This document shows positions 10,546 through 21,379 of a stretch of DNA of 64,000 nt, piece by piece; within the stretch, counting starts at the first letter, position 1, and every line of letters starts with the position of its first letter. This stretch comes from Bettongia penicillata ogilbyi (Eukaryota > Chordata > Mammalia > Diprotodontia > Potoroidae). The notes beneath the pieces are model-generated. The model saw only the letters and a list, made by a program, of their open reading frames with translations, did no database searches and had not been told where the DNA came from. The position numbers and the translations under genes are program-made. Location: positions 627,501 to 691,500 of the forward strand of contig JAJHZJ010000252.1 in NCBI GenBank assembly GCA_023548195.1, written 5' to 3'.

Positions 10546-13500
10546 TTTTTTTTTTTAATTAATTTTTAGTTTTCAACATTCATTTCCACAAGATTTTGAG
10601 TTCCAAATTTTCTCCTCATCTCTCCCTTCCTCCCACCCCAAGACATCATGCATTCTGATGATCTCTTTCCCCCATCTTTCCTCCCTTCTATTATATCCCT
10701 CCCTTCCCTTATCCCCATCTTCTCCCTTTTCTTCTAGGGCAAGATAGATTTCTGTACCCCATTACTACCTGTATTTCTTATTTCCCAGTTACATGCAAAA
10801 ACAATTCTCAACATTTGTTCCTAAAACTGAGTTTCAACTTCTCGCCCTTCCTCCCTCCCCACGCATCCCCATTGAGAAGGTAAGCAATTCAATGTAGGCT
10901 ATATAGATTTCCATAATGGTCATGTTGTGAAAGACTAACTATATATTACCCTCCATCTTATCCTGCCTCCCATTTATTCTGTTCTCTCTTTTGACCTTGT
11001 CCCTCCCCAAAAGTATTTACTTCTGATTACTCCTTCCTCCCGTTTTACTAGTCACTCCTTCCTCCCATTTATCCTCCCTTCTATCATCCCTCCACACACC
11101 CCACTTATCCCCTTCTCCTCTACTTTCTTGTGGTGTAAGATAGTCATACCAAATTGAATGTGCTTGTTACTCCCTTTTTAAGTCAGATGTGATGAGAGTA
11201 AGGTTCACTTTTTCCCTCTCACTTCCCCCCTTTTCCCCTCTATTGAAAAAGCTTTTTCTTGCCTCTTTTATGAGAGATAATTTACCCCATTCCATTTCTC
11301 CCTTTTTCCTCCTAAGATATTCCTCTTACCCCTTAATTTTATTTATTTGATATCATCTCTTCCTATTCAACTTACCCTGTGCCCTCTCTCTATATGTATA
11401 TATTCCTCCAGCCATCCAAATACTGAGAAAAGTCTAAAGAGTTACAGTTATTATCTTTCCATGTAGGAATGTAAGCAGTTCAACTTTAATAAGTCTCTTA
11501 TGATTACTCTTTCCTGTTTACCTTTTCATGCTTCTCTTGATTCTTATGTTTGAAAGTCAGATTTTCTATTCCACTCTGGTCTTTTCATCAAGAATGCTTG
11601 AAAGTCCTCTATTTCATTGAATGACCATTTTTCCCCTGAAATATTATACTTAGTTTTGCTGGGTAGGTGATTCTTGGTTTTCATCCTAGCTCCTTTGTCT
11701 TCTGGAATAGTATATTCCAAGCCCTTTGGTCCCTTAATGTAGAAGCTGCTAGATCCTGTGTTATTCTGATTGTATTTCCACAATACTCAAATTGTTTCTT
11801 TCTGGATGCTTGCAGTATTTTCTCCTTGACCTGGGCACTCTGGAATTTGGCTACAATATTCCTAGGAGTTTTTCTTTTTGAATCTCTTTCAGGAGGTGAT
11901 CAGTGGATTCTTTCAATATTTATTTTACCCTCTTGTTCTAGAATATCAGGGCAGTTTTCCTTGAAAGTTTCATGAAAGATGATGTCTAGGCCCTTTTTTT
12001 CATCATGACTTTCGGGTACCTCCATAATTTTTAAATTATCTCTCCTGGATCTATTTTCCAAGTCAATTGTTCTTCCATTGAGATTTTTCATGTTGTATTC
12101 TATTTTTTCATTCTTTTGGTTTTGTGCATTTCACCCTTTAGTTAATCTTTGTACACTCCTTCCAACTGCCCTAACAGTGATAAAATTCTTAAGAGTTACA
12201 AATATCATTTTTTTCTTAGAGGAATGTAAACAATTTAAATCCCTTATGTTTTCTCTTTCCTGGTTTATTTATCTTTTTATGCTTCTCTTGGGTCATATTT
12301 GAAAGTTAAATTTTTGGTTTGCCTCTGGGGTTTTTATCAGGAATATCTGAAATTCCTCATATTTTCTTGGTTTCTCATAAAGTCATTAGCTTCCATCTGC
12401 TCCATTCTAATTTTTAAAGAGCTATTTTCTTCAGTGAGCTTTTGAACCTCCTTTTCCATTTGGCCACTTCTGCTTTTTAAAGCATTCTTCTCCTCATTGA
12501 CTTTTTGGACCTCTTTTGCCATTTGGGTTAGTCTATTTTTAAAAGTGTTATTTTCTTCAGAATTTTTTTTTGGGTCTTCTTTAGCAAGCTGTTGATTTGC
12601 TTTTCATAATTTTCTTGCATCTCTCTCATTTATTTTCCCATTTTTTCCTCCACCTCTCTTACTTGTTTTCCAAAATCTTTTTTGAGCTCTTCCATGACAT
12701 GAGACCATTGCATATTTTTTTTTTTGGAGGTTTTGGATATAGAAGCCTTGACTTTTATGTCTTCCTCTGATGTTATGCTTTGTTCTTCCTCATCTGAAAG
12801 GATGGAGGAAAATACCTGTTCACCAAGAAAGTAGCCTTCTATAGTGTTATTTTTTTCTTTTTGGGGGGCATTTCCTCAGCTTGTTACTTGACTTTTTAGT
12901 CCTTTGTCAAGTGGAGGGTATATTCTAGGGACATGTAAGTTTTCAGTTCCTGCAAGGTGGCACAGTCAAGGGAGAGGAATTTACTGTTCTCTTGGTCTTT
13001 GCTTTGCTCTGGGAGCAACTACAAGCTCTTCTGCCCAACATCTGCAAGTTGGGTTCCCTTTCCACAAACACCTCAAGCGTCACTACACCAGAGCTCTTCC
13101 TTACCCCAGGACTGCCACTGAGGGCTGAGGCCCATATCAGCCACTTGATTCTCCCAGGACCTTTAGATCAAGGCCTCCAAAAGGGGACACTGGTGCCATG
13201 ACTTCTGCTGCCTTGGGGCCAGGGCTAGGGCTGGACCCTCTTCCTTTCTCACCCAGGTGAAAGAGCTTTCCCAGTGACCTTTGAAGCTGTCTTTGGTGTT
13301 TGTGGGTTGAGAACTCTGGGAACCACAGCTGCTACCTGTGATTCTGCACCTAAAGCCTGATCTGGTCCTGTCCCTGCTGTGTGTCCCAGGTTGCACTGTG
13401 TTCAGCCATGAGCCTGGTGCGATAGACCCTTCCTGTTATCCTTCCAGCCCTTTCTTGGGTTAGACATTTCTTCCATGCTGTCAGGCTTCTTCTGCTCTAG

Positions 13501-13596
13501 AATTCGTTCAGTCATTTTTTACAAGTATTTTATGGGCTTTGTGGGGAGAGCTACAGCAGGTCCATCCTTCTGCTCCACCATCTTGACTCCACCTCC
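10546..13596 (-). mobile_element. Half-L1 (HAL1-like) element D, older copy with TSD
   Basis: Same layout as copies A and B: 5' start 'ggagtcaagatggtgg' near 13,596, 5' UTR to about 12,870, broken ORF1 at about 12,860-11,540, pyrimidine-rich 3' UTR and a poly-A tail at 10,541-10,556. Flanks 10,533-10,545 (ctggcttgtgttt) and 13,597-13,609 (ctggcttatgatt) agree at 11 of 13 positions and are taken as target-site duplications. ORF1 is in pieces (12,522-12,337; 12,091-11,900; 11,783-11,544), with many stops. About 230 bp of foreign half-L1 sequence interrupts it at 12,125-12,355. It lacks the TG tract of A, B and C, which suggests an older subfamily. Confidence 0.85.
12125..12355 (-). mobile_element. 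Extra half-L1 3' fragment nested inside ORF1 of copy D
   Basis: The ORF1 text of copy D breaks off after 'ttcttttggttttg' and resumes at 'ttcttggtttctca'. The block between reads as another half-L1/L1 segment covering the end of the 3' UTR and the ORF1 C terminus ('gagttacaaatatca', 'gaatgtaaacaattt', 'tttatgcttctctt'), parallel to about 11,390-11,620 but diverged. Confidence 0.65.
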
Positions 13597-13609
13597 CTGG
13601 CTTATGATT

Positions 13610-14239
13610 CTTGCAGATGATCTTATGAAATACACCTGTCAGAGGAAAACAGCAAGGTTTCCGTTTTAGTGAAATGGAGTTTCTATGTGGAGTCCCCTTT
13701 CTTCGTCCACACTGTAATAAATAAATGGGCAAAGAATATGAATAAAAAGAGGAATTGCGTGCTCACAAGAAAGTCTGTCCCTCATATGTAGTATGAAAGT
13801 GTCATTGTGTGACTTGAGGAGAGGAACAATAGACATCTCTAGCCTCTTCCCTCCCTCTCCTCCCCACTTTTTCAAGAGAACCTTTCCTGCCAGGAAGGGA
13901 AGCTGCAAATTGAGACCAGAGCCTGATCACTCTCCTCAGAGAGAGGGAGTACAAGGCTAAAGTTATATCTGTCTAATAGTGAATACTGCCATCTCCTCTA
14001 TCAGGTGGTCTTCTTCCCAGAGACTTTTCTCTTTAGCAACCTGAAGTGGGCATGGCATTTTCAGTCTTCTTTTGAAGTTAGAAACCAGAAGTGCCTAAAG
14101 TACCCCAAAAGCCCTAAAAAGACAGCCACCAGTGAAGAAACTGAAGCTCTCCTGTCTTCCACTCTTGTCACCTCTGCCCTGCCCTTCACACAGGTATAGA
14201 GAGCATTAATCTCTATCAGTGAGGGCAGTCTCATACCAA
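13610..14239. other. Spacer without recognised feature
   Basis: Mixed composition. Short open frames (13,666-13,908 minus; 14,005-14,199 plus) show no recognisable motif, and I see no repeat family. Confidence 0.45.
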
Positions 14240-14760
14240 TGGGCTTTGGGATTCAGATTACACATGAAAAATTGTTCCAAATCATTAATATAATACAAAT
14301 GCAAATAGCTTGACGCTGAGGTTTTTACTTCACACCCATCACTTGGCAAAGATGACAAAAGATAGGGATGGTTAATGTTTGAAGATCTTTAGAGAGGTAT
14401 GCTAGAATTGGCCAAACTATTTTGTAAAGAACATTTGAATTATGCTGAAAAAGCTCCTAACATGGCCATATCCTTTGATGTAGAGACTACACCTAAGCAT
14501 GCACCCCAAGGATTTCAAAGACAGAAAAGATTCCATGTACCTGAAACATTTATAGCAAAACTTTCTGCAGTAGTAAAGAACTGCAAACAAAGCAGGTAGA
14601 TGCACATGAATTTAGGAATAGCTAAATGAATTGTGGTACATAAATACTGTGGAATATTACCCTACCTTAAGAGGAAAATACTTCAAAGAAATCTGGAAAG
14701 CCTTGGATGAATTGATACATAGCAAATTAAGTAGAACCAGGTGCTCTGGGTTAGACTTTA
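14240..14760 (+). mobile_element. Old L1 3'-end remnant
   Basis: Degenerate plus-strand L1 ORF2 C-terminal region: 'ttcaaagacagaaaag', 'catttatagcaaaac', 'gtagtaaagaactgcaaac' and 'aatgaattgtggtaca' follow the order seen in the younger L1 at 33,700-33,960. Broken throughout. Confidence 0.6.
14373..14455 (+). repeat. 83-bp direct repeat, copy 1
   Basis: Matches 15,056-15,138 at 81 of 83 positions in the same orientation. Lies inside the old L1 remnant. Confidence 0.9.
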
Positions 14761-15055
14761 TTCAGGCTATTCTGGTGGTTCATGTTTGTAATTAGAACAA
14801 AATGACATACTCTTAGACCATGTAACATTTACCAAAAGGAGGGGTATTTCAAAATAGCAGTGAAAGACTATTTGTTGGTGCTATAGTTTCATTCACTTTG
14901 GGCCAGCTTCCCTTGCCTTCCCATTTGCTAAGATTGTGGAATGCTCATGGTAACCAAGAAGTTGTATCAGTTGTTTGAGCCATAATCTCTTGGGCCACTT
15001 AAGGCTTGAGGATGGTTTCTTTGCCTTTTAGGAATGAAGTAACCTGTGTGACCTT

Positions 15056-15138
15056 TAATGTTTGAAGATCTTTAGAGAGGTATGCTAGAATTGGCCAAAC
15101 CATTTTGTAAAGAAAATTTGAATTATGCTGAAAAAGCT
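15056..15138 (+). repeat. 83-bp direct repeat, copy 2
   Basis: Second copy of 14,373-14,455, 683 bp downstream and outside the recognisable L1 remnant. The sequence on either side does not match that around copy 1. Confidence 0.9.
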
Positions 15139-15164
15139 TAGTGTAACATCTTAGTGTAAGATGT

Positions 15165-15300
15165 TCTTAGCACAGAGGCTGGGAGAGATTAGCAGCTTGC
15201 TCTTGGTCACACAGGTAGTAGCAACAACAGGGCTTAAATTTAAACACAGATGCTCTGACTCTAAATTAAATGTTCTTCCTACCACATCATGCTGCCTCCC
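15165..15300 (-). mobile_element. MIR/CORE-type SINE remnant
   Basis: The CORE-SINE pattern 'cttggtcacacaggtagtag', then 'ctctgactctaaattaaatg' and 'accacatcatgctgcctccc', is the reverse complement of a tRNA-headed SINE. Old and diverged. Confidence 0.55.
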
Positions 15301-16317
15301 TTGAAGCTTGAGATAATTTTTTAATTACATTGTATTTTCTGGGAAATGTATTTATTTACCCATCTTGTGTTTCCTTTCTATGTGGTATGTTTGCCACTCG
15401 AATGGCATACTCATACTTCCCTCTGTTGAAAGTCTGTCTTGTTTAAGATACTTTTATTAATATCCTTATGATTTTTTAAATAAATTTATTTATTTAACTT
15501 TTTACATTCATTTTCACAAAATTTTGGGTTCCAGATTTTCTCCCCATTTGTCCTCTCCCCCTACCCCAATGCACGGAGCATTCTCATTTCCCCTGTCACC
15601 AATGAGCCCTCTCTTCTATCATCCCTCCCTTCCCTTGTCCCCATCTTCTCTTTTGTCCTGTAGGGCCAGATAACTTTCTATTCCCCATTACCTGCATTTC
15701 TTATTTCCTAGTAGCAAGAACAATACTCAACAGTTGTTCCTAAAGCTTTGAGTTCCAACTTCTCCCCAACCCTCCCTCCCCACCTATTCCCTTTGGGAAG
15801 GCAAGCAATTCAATATAGGCCATATATGTGTAGTTTTGCAAATGACTTCGATAACAGTTGTGTTGTGTAAGACTAACTGTATTTCCCTCCATCCTATCCT
15901 GCCCCCCATTGTTTCTATTCTGTCTTTTGATCCTGTCCCTCCCCAAGAGTGTTGACTTCAAATTGCTCCCTCCTCCCATTGCACTCCCTTCCATCATCCC
16001 CCCGACCTTGCTTATCCCCTTCTCCCCTACTTTCCTGTATTATAAGATAGGTTTTCATACCAAAATGAGTGTGCATTTTATTCCTTCCTTTAGTCAAATG
16101 TGATGAGAGTAAACTTCATGTTTTTCTCTCAGCTCCCCTCTTTTTCCCTCTACTAAAATGTCTCCTGCCTGCCTCATCTGAGAGATAATTTGCCCCATTA
16201 CATTTCTCCCTCTCTCCTCCCAATACATTTCTCTCTCACCGTTTACCTTCCCTTTTTTAAGATATGATCCCATCCTATTCAGTTGACTCTGTGCTCTCTG
16301 TCTCTGTGTGTGCGTGC

Positions 16318-16318
<1 letters not shown>

Positions 16319-16371
<53 letters not shown>
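16319..16371. repeat. Perfect (TG)n microsatellite in half-L1 B 3' UTR
   Basis: Uninterrupted TG repeat of about 50 bp just downstream of ORF1, likely length-polymorphic. Confidence 0.95.
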
Positions 16372-16374
<3 letters not shown>

Positions 16375-16505
16375 CCCACCAACTACCCAGATACTGAAAA
16401 GTTTCAAGAGGTACAAAATTGTCTTTCCATGTAGGAATGTAAACAGTTCACCTTTAGTAAGTCCCTTATGACTTCTCCTTACTGTTTACTTTTTCATGCT
16501 TCTTC

Positions 16506-17492
16506 TCATTCTTGTGTTTGAAAGTCAGATTTTCTTTTCAGCTCTGGTCTTTTCATCAAGAATGCTTGAAAGTCCTCTATTTCATTGAAAGACCATATTT
16601 TCCCCTGAAGTATTATACTCAATTTTGCTGGGTAGGTGATTCTTGGTTTGAGTCCTAGTTCCTTTGACTTCTGGAATATCCTATTCCACGCCCTTCGATC
16701 CCTTAATGTAGAAGCTTCTAGATCTTGTGTTATCCTGATTGTATTTCCACAATACTGGAATTGTTTCTTTCTAGCTGCTTGCAATATTTTCTCCTTGATC
16801 TTGGAACTCTGGAATTTGGCCACAATATTCCTAGGAGTTTCTCTTTTTGGATCTCTTTCAGGCGATGATCGATGGATTCCTTCAATACTTATTTTGCCCT
16901 CTGGTTGTAGAATCTCAGGGCAGTTTTCCTTGATAATTTCATGAAAGATGGTATCTAGGCTCTTTTTTTGATCATGACTTTCAGGTAGTCCCATAATTTT
17001 TACATTGTCTCTCCTGGATCTATTTTCCAGGTCAGTTATTTTTCCAATGAGATGTTTCACATTGTCTTCCATTTTTTCATTCTTTTGGTTTTGTTTTGTG
17101 ATTTCTTGGTTTCTCAGAAAGTCATTAGCCTCCATCTGTTCCATTCTAATTTCGAGAGAACTATTTTCTTCAGTGAGCTTTTGCACCTCTTTTTCCATTT
17201 GGCTAATTCTGCTTTTGAAAGCATTCTTCTCCTCATTGGCTTTTTGAACTTCTTTTGCCAATTGAGTTAGCCTGTTTTTCAAGGTGTTATTTTCTTCAGC
17301 ATTTTTTTGGGTCTCCTTTAGCAAGGTGTTGACCTGCTTTTCATACTTTTCTTGCATCTCTCTCATTTGTCTTCCCAGTTTTTCCTCCACCTGTTTAACT
17401 TGATTTTCAAAATCCTTTTTGAGCTCTTCCATGACCTGAGCCCACCGAACATCCACCTGGGATGTCTGGGATACAGAGGCCCCGCCCTCCAC
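16506..17492 (-). pseudogene. L1-type ORF1 protein of half-L1 copy B, start codon lost
   Basis: 328 open codons with a coiled coil (about 20-135), RRM-like domain (about 155-250; 'RRDNVKIMGLPESHD', 'PRNIVAKF') and C-terminal domain ('STLRDRRAWNRIF', 'YPAKLS'). Compared with copy C, the family start ATG has become ATA at 17,606-17,604, and a stop follows in the N-terminal segment, so translation could begin only at an internal Met such as 17,492. The body of the protein is intact. RNA-binding chaperone role known for L1 ORF1p; activity here unlikely. Confidence 0.85.
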
Positions 17493-18330
17493 GTCTTTCC
17501 CTGATGGTAAGCATTGTTCTTCCTCATCAGAAAGGAAGGGAGGAAATATCTATTCACCAAGAAAGTAACCTTCTATGGTCTTATTTTTTTCCCCTTTTCT
17601 GGGTATTTTCCCAGTCTGAGATTCATTTCCACACCCACCTCACCTCCAGATCTGCCCAGCTAATGCTTGGGGTTTGAGATTCAAATGCTGCTTCACAGCC
17701 TCAGGACTTTCAGCGGGGGGCAGGGCTGCTATTCAATGTAAGATTAAATTCAGGTGCTTAGGTGGGGGCAGGCCTGCTGTTCAGTGTGAGATTAAGTTCA
17801 GCTGCTGAGGTCGGGGCAGGGCCACCACACAGGGCTCAGTTCCCTCAGGGGGTTTACGTGGAGACCTTCAACAATGGATCCGAGCTGCTGTCTGTTTTGG
17901 GAGCTCCTGTCAGCTGCTGCTTCTGCTGCTGCCTCTGCTGCTGCCTCCCGAGGGGCCTGAGTTATGGAGACACCCTGCTCCTCTCTCGGCCTGCCAAACA
18001 GGCTCTCTCACTGACCTTTTCACCTGTGGGTATATTGGACTGCGCGGCTGCTGGAGATTCCGTCCCTGAAGCCTGCTAGGAACCATTTCTCTTGGGCCGT
18101 GTGGCCAAAGCAGGGCTGCGCTGTGCTCCGGGTCCGTTGCGTGACACCCCTTTGGTGTTGGTTTTTTTGGTCTCTCTGAAACAGAAATCTCCTCCACTCC
18201 GTTGTTCTGTGGCTTCCGCTGCTCCAGAATTTGCTGGGAATTCTTTGCAGGTATTTTATAGACTGTGGGTTCGGAACTAGGGTATGTGTCTTTCAGCTAC
18301 ACTGTCTTGGCTCCCTTTATGATTTTTTAA

Positions 18331-18685
18331 TATCATTATATTTTCACTGTACACCACCTGCCTTCCATAATACACATGCCTAGAACACTTCCTTGTAGCC
18401 ATGGAAAATAATTAAGCAAAAACTAATTCAGCACCTACAATATCTGCTGTTATATTTACTTACACCCTTGTTATTTTATATGTTGGGTTAAGTGTTACTA
18501 CATCAGTTCTTTAAAATCTTCTCATGCTTCTTATATTTCCTTACATTTCCCATTTATTACAGAATTGTACAGTATAAATGATGTCCTATGACATTTAGAC
18601 ATTACAGTTTGTTCAGCCATTCCCTAATTTTTTTCCCCTACACTTTTTTCTGTCGTTTTGTTTTGTCTGCTTTGGAAAGTGTTGT
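18331..18685 (-). mobile_element. Old L1 3'-end remnant, left part
   Basis: Minus-strand L1 ORF2 C-terminal sequence, degenerate ('catttagacattacagtttgttcagcc' follows the 340-390 pattern). It continues on the far side of the SINE at 18,697-18,995. Confidence 0.6.
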
Positions 18686-18696
18686 AAATATCTGTG

Positions 18697-18995
18697 CGGG
18701 CAGCTAGGTGGTGCAGTGGATAGAGCACCAGGGCAGGAGTGAGGAGGACCTGAGTTCAAATATCACCTCAGACATTTGACACTCACTAGCTGTGTGACCT
18801 TAGGCACAATGCCTCATCCTGTGTCTTCCAATCATCCTGATGAATATCTGGTCACTGGATTCAGATGACTGGAGGAGAAGTGAGGCTGGTGACCTGTGCA
18901 GCCCTCATTTACTTAAAACAGAGGCAAGTGCAAGTCATGTCCTCATCTCTCTGATGGCATGGTCTTCTTTGGCGGTGAAGGACGAACGAACACGC
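18697..18995 (+). mobile_element. Marsupial tRNA-headed SINE with TSD, inserted in L1
   Basis: The 5' head 'gggcagctaggtggtgcagt' through 'gagttcaaatatcacc' resembles a tRNA with Pol III A and B boxes. It is followed by the marsupial SINE body 'gaggctggtgacctgtgcag' and 'tcaagtcatgtcctcatctctctgatggcatgg'-type text. Flanks 18,686-18,696 (aaatatctgtg) and 18,996-19,006 (aaatatttgtg) are 11-bp target-site duplications with one mismatch. A full-length copy of the same family is at 46,062-46,372. Confidence 0.88.
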
Positions 18996-19335
18996 AAATA
19001 TTTGTGGGCCCATTGTCTTTGTCCTTCATTTCCTTGCCATACGTGCTTAGTAGTAATGTTGTTTACAGGAATCACTGCGTCATTTCTGAGCTCCCTGTAA
19101 AGTGTGACTGACTTCCCAAAGACCCTTCAGCATTGAATATTTCCCATCTTTTTGCATTGCCAGTTTGATGGGTATGAGGTAAACCTAAGAGTAGTTCACT
19201 TTTCCATTTCCCTTATTAGTTGTTTAGGAGCACTTTTCCTTGTGGTTATCAATGGTTTGAATTTCTTCCTTTGTGATTTGTCTTTCTGTTTTTGGCCATT
19301 TATCTATGGGGATTAGCTCTTCATCTGTTAATTCC
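18996..19335 (-). mobile_element. Old L1 3'-end remnant, right part
   Basis: Continuation of the minus-strand L1 split by the SINE ('ccagtttgatgggtatgagg', 'tggttatcaatggtttgaatttcttcc' parallel positions 670-790). Confidence 0.6.
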
Positions 19336-19344
19336 CCATATAGA

Positions 19345-19480
19345 AGACCATAGTTTCGTAGAAGTAGAGCTGGAAGGGAAACCTTAGAGGCCATCTAGTG
19401 CTATACCTGATTTTCATAGCGGAAGAAAATGAAGCTGAAGATAAGAGACATATCCAAATTTACACAAGTAGTAAGCAGTG
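19345..19480 (+). mobile_element. MIR-type SINE fragment
   Basis: The text 'gtagagctggaaggg.aaccttagaggccatctagtg' is a well-known MIR-family core, followed by a diverged 'gaagaaaatgaagctgaag'. Confidence 0.55.
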
Positions 19481-20925
19481 TATGTATATTTGTACATGTG
19501 AGGAGAGGACTGACGTTTTACTTTCACCCCCTCAGAAACTATCTCTTATTTGTTGGCTGTTTCATCTAAAAACTTTGATTCCTGTTTAAATGTGAATAAC
19601 CTTGGGGAGAGGAGAACACTTTATACTGTTAAACCTTAATGATTTACACCTTGGTTTGAACTAGTTTCAGAGCCTTTCCAGAGAAGGTATTTTGGTAGGA
19701 AGGAAGAAGGAAAGCTATGGATGACCTCAGCATGCTAGTGAGAGGGTTAGAAGGAATTTCACATTAGGGAAAAGGCAAGAAGATGGAGAGTATGCTCATG
19801 ATGGAGGCAGACTTATCCACTTCAGAGATACTTGTGAAGGTTTTCATCCATACTGTTGCTCTGACCTCGACTTGACAGTTAATTTATTAGATTTGTGTTC
19901 TGCTGAATCCTGTTTTATCTACTTGTTCCTGTTCTGGGACAAATTAGCTAATGAGAGTCAGTGCTGTGAAGGTTTCCTCCTGAGCTCTTCAGACTTGGAC
20001 AAGTCACTTGATACCCTTCCCTTACCCCCTACTATCCCCACCCCTACAGGCCACAATCTCCTCAAGTAAAATGAAGAGATTAGTCTAGGTGGCTTCTGAG
20101 GTCACTTGCAGATCTTTATCCAAGTTTGTATGGTCTTATGTTTTATGCAAAGATTTTTCTCCCACTCTACAGCTTTGCTTCTTCTAACTACTATACTACT
20201 TTTTGTTAATTTTGTTAATTTCAAAGCTTTGACATATATAATAATCATAATTATTTTGTCTTTTATGATCTCCTCTGACCTTTGGTTAGTAATTCTCTGT
20301 CTAGTCATAGTGAAAACAGGTATGCTCTTGATGTTTCTTTTGTGTGTGTTACGCTCTTTTATATTTAGGTTGTGTATCTATTTAGATACTATGTAATGTT
20401 TAGATACTATGTAATGTATAGCATAAGACATTTCTATAAATGCTTTCTGCTAAATTCTAGTTTTCCTAAAAGTTCTTATCCATTCCTTCTTTCAGTAATT
20501 TTTGTTTCTAAGTTTATTAAATACTAGTTTAAGTCCCAGATGATTCTTAAATCTTATTTTTATTGATACCTCTTGTTTTTTCATCATATTCATTTCCCCA
20601 AATGCCCATCTTTTCTTCCATATGGAATGAGCCATTCCTTGTGGCAAAGATTTAAAAAAGGAACAGGGGGGCCGGATTGGAGCACTTGAGCACAGTGGTG
20701 TCTAATGGCGTGTGCATTATTTCATATCCATATCCCACTCCCTCTACCACCCCCTGCACAGAGAGGTGGGAGGTGCTTTTCCCCTAGCGTTATTTTAATT
20801 GTTTAGCTATTTAAATGTCGAGGTTTGTGACCATTTTTACTGTCGCTGCTATCATTCTTATTTCTACGTACCTTGTTATTGTCTATCTTCTTTTCCTGGT
20901 TCTTTTCTGTGCTCGGCATCATTTC
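19481..20925. other. Mostly unassigned sequence with a short MIR-like piece
   Basis: 19,910-20,115 shows a diverged MIR-like pattern ('ggacaagtcacttgata', 'ctcaagtaaaatgaagagatta'). The rest is AT-rich and unassigned. A small tandem duplication of 'tagatactatgtaatgt' lies near 20,383-20,418. No credible gene. Confidence 0.45.
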
Positions 20926-21290
20926 ATAAAGTATTGCTATACTTCTCTTAACTCTTAACACTCACCGTATTCTGTTACATATACCATGTACTATACTTCA
21001 TTTAGGTATTCCCTAGTCAAGGAGCAGCTATTTAATTCTGGTTGTTTGCTACCACAACAAGTGCTGCTATGAGTATTTTCTGATAGTTCAACCCTTTTTT
21101 TCTTTTTTTTCTTTACATTCCTTACCAGAATATGTTCCTAGCAACAGCATCTTTTGGTCATCAGTTTTTTGTTTATAACATAATTTCATGTTCATTTTCA
21201 TAAAAGTTGGATCACTTCACAGTGATCACAGTATATTAATCCATGTCTTTTTGCAGCCCATTTTCAATATCAACTATTTTGATTTTTGTT
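20926..21290 (-). mobile_element. Old L1 3'-end remnant
   Basis: Strongly diverged minus-strand L1 C-terminal/3' region ('ttacatataccatgtactata', 'attccctagtcaagg', 'aacaagtgctgctatgag'). Confidence 0.5.
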
Positions 21291-21379
21291 TTTAAATGGA
21301 CTTTTATTTCTATCTTTTTACATCACCTAAATTTCCCCCTGAACTAAATTTAAGTAGAAAGGCAATAGGAAAAAATGTT

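Larger units (their letters stand above)
15480..18316 (-). mobile_element. Half-L1 (HAL1-like) element B, full length with perfect TSD
   Basis: A 2.84-kb element flanked by identical 14-bp target-site duplications, ttatgattttttaa, at 15,466-15,479 and 18,317-18,330. On the minus strand the target reads TT|AAAAAATC, matching the L1 endonuclease preference TT|AAAA. The 5' end 'gggagccaagac' is intact, followed by a 5' UTR, ORF1, the TG tract, the pyrimidine-rich (on plus) 3' UTR and an (AAAT)n-like tail. There is no ORF2. It therefore retrotransposed as a complete ORF1-only unit using L1-type enzymes supplied in trans. Confidence 0.92.

Noticed and set aside
18697..18790. tRNA-like sequence
   Set aside because: It is the tRNA-derived head of a SINE with A/B boxes, followed by a SINE body and flanked by target-site duplications; no clover-leaf gene.
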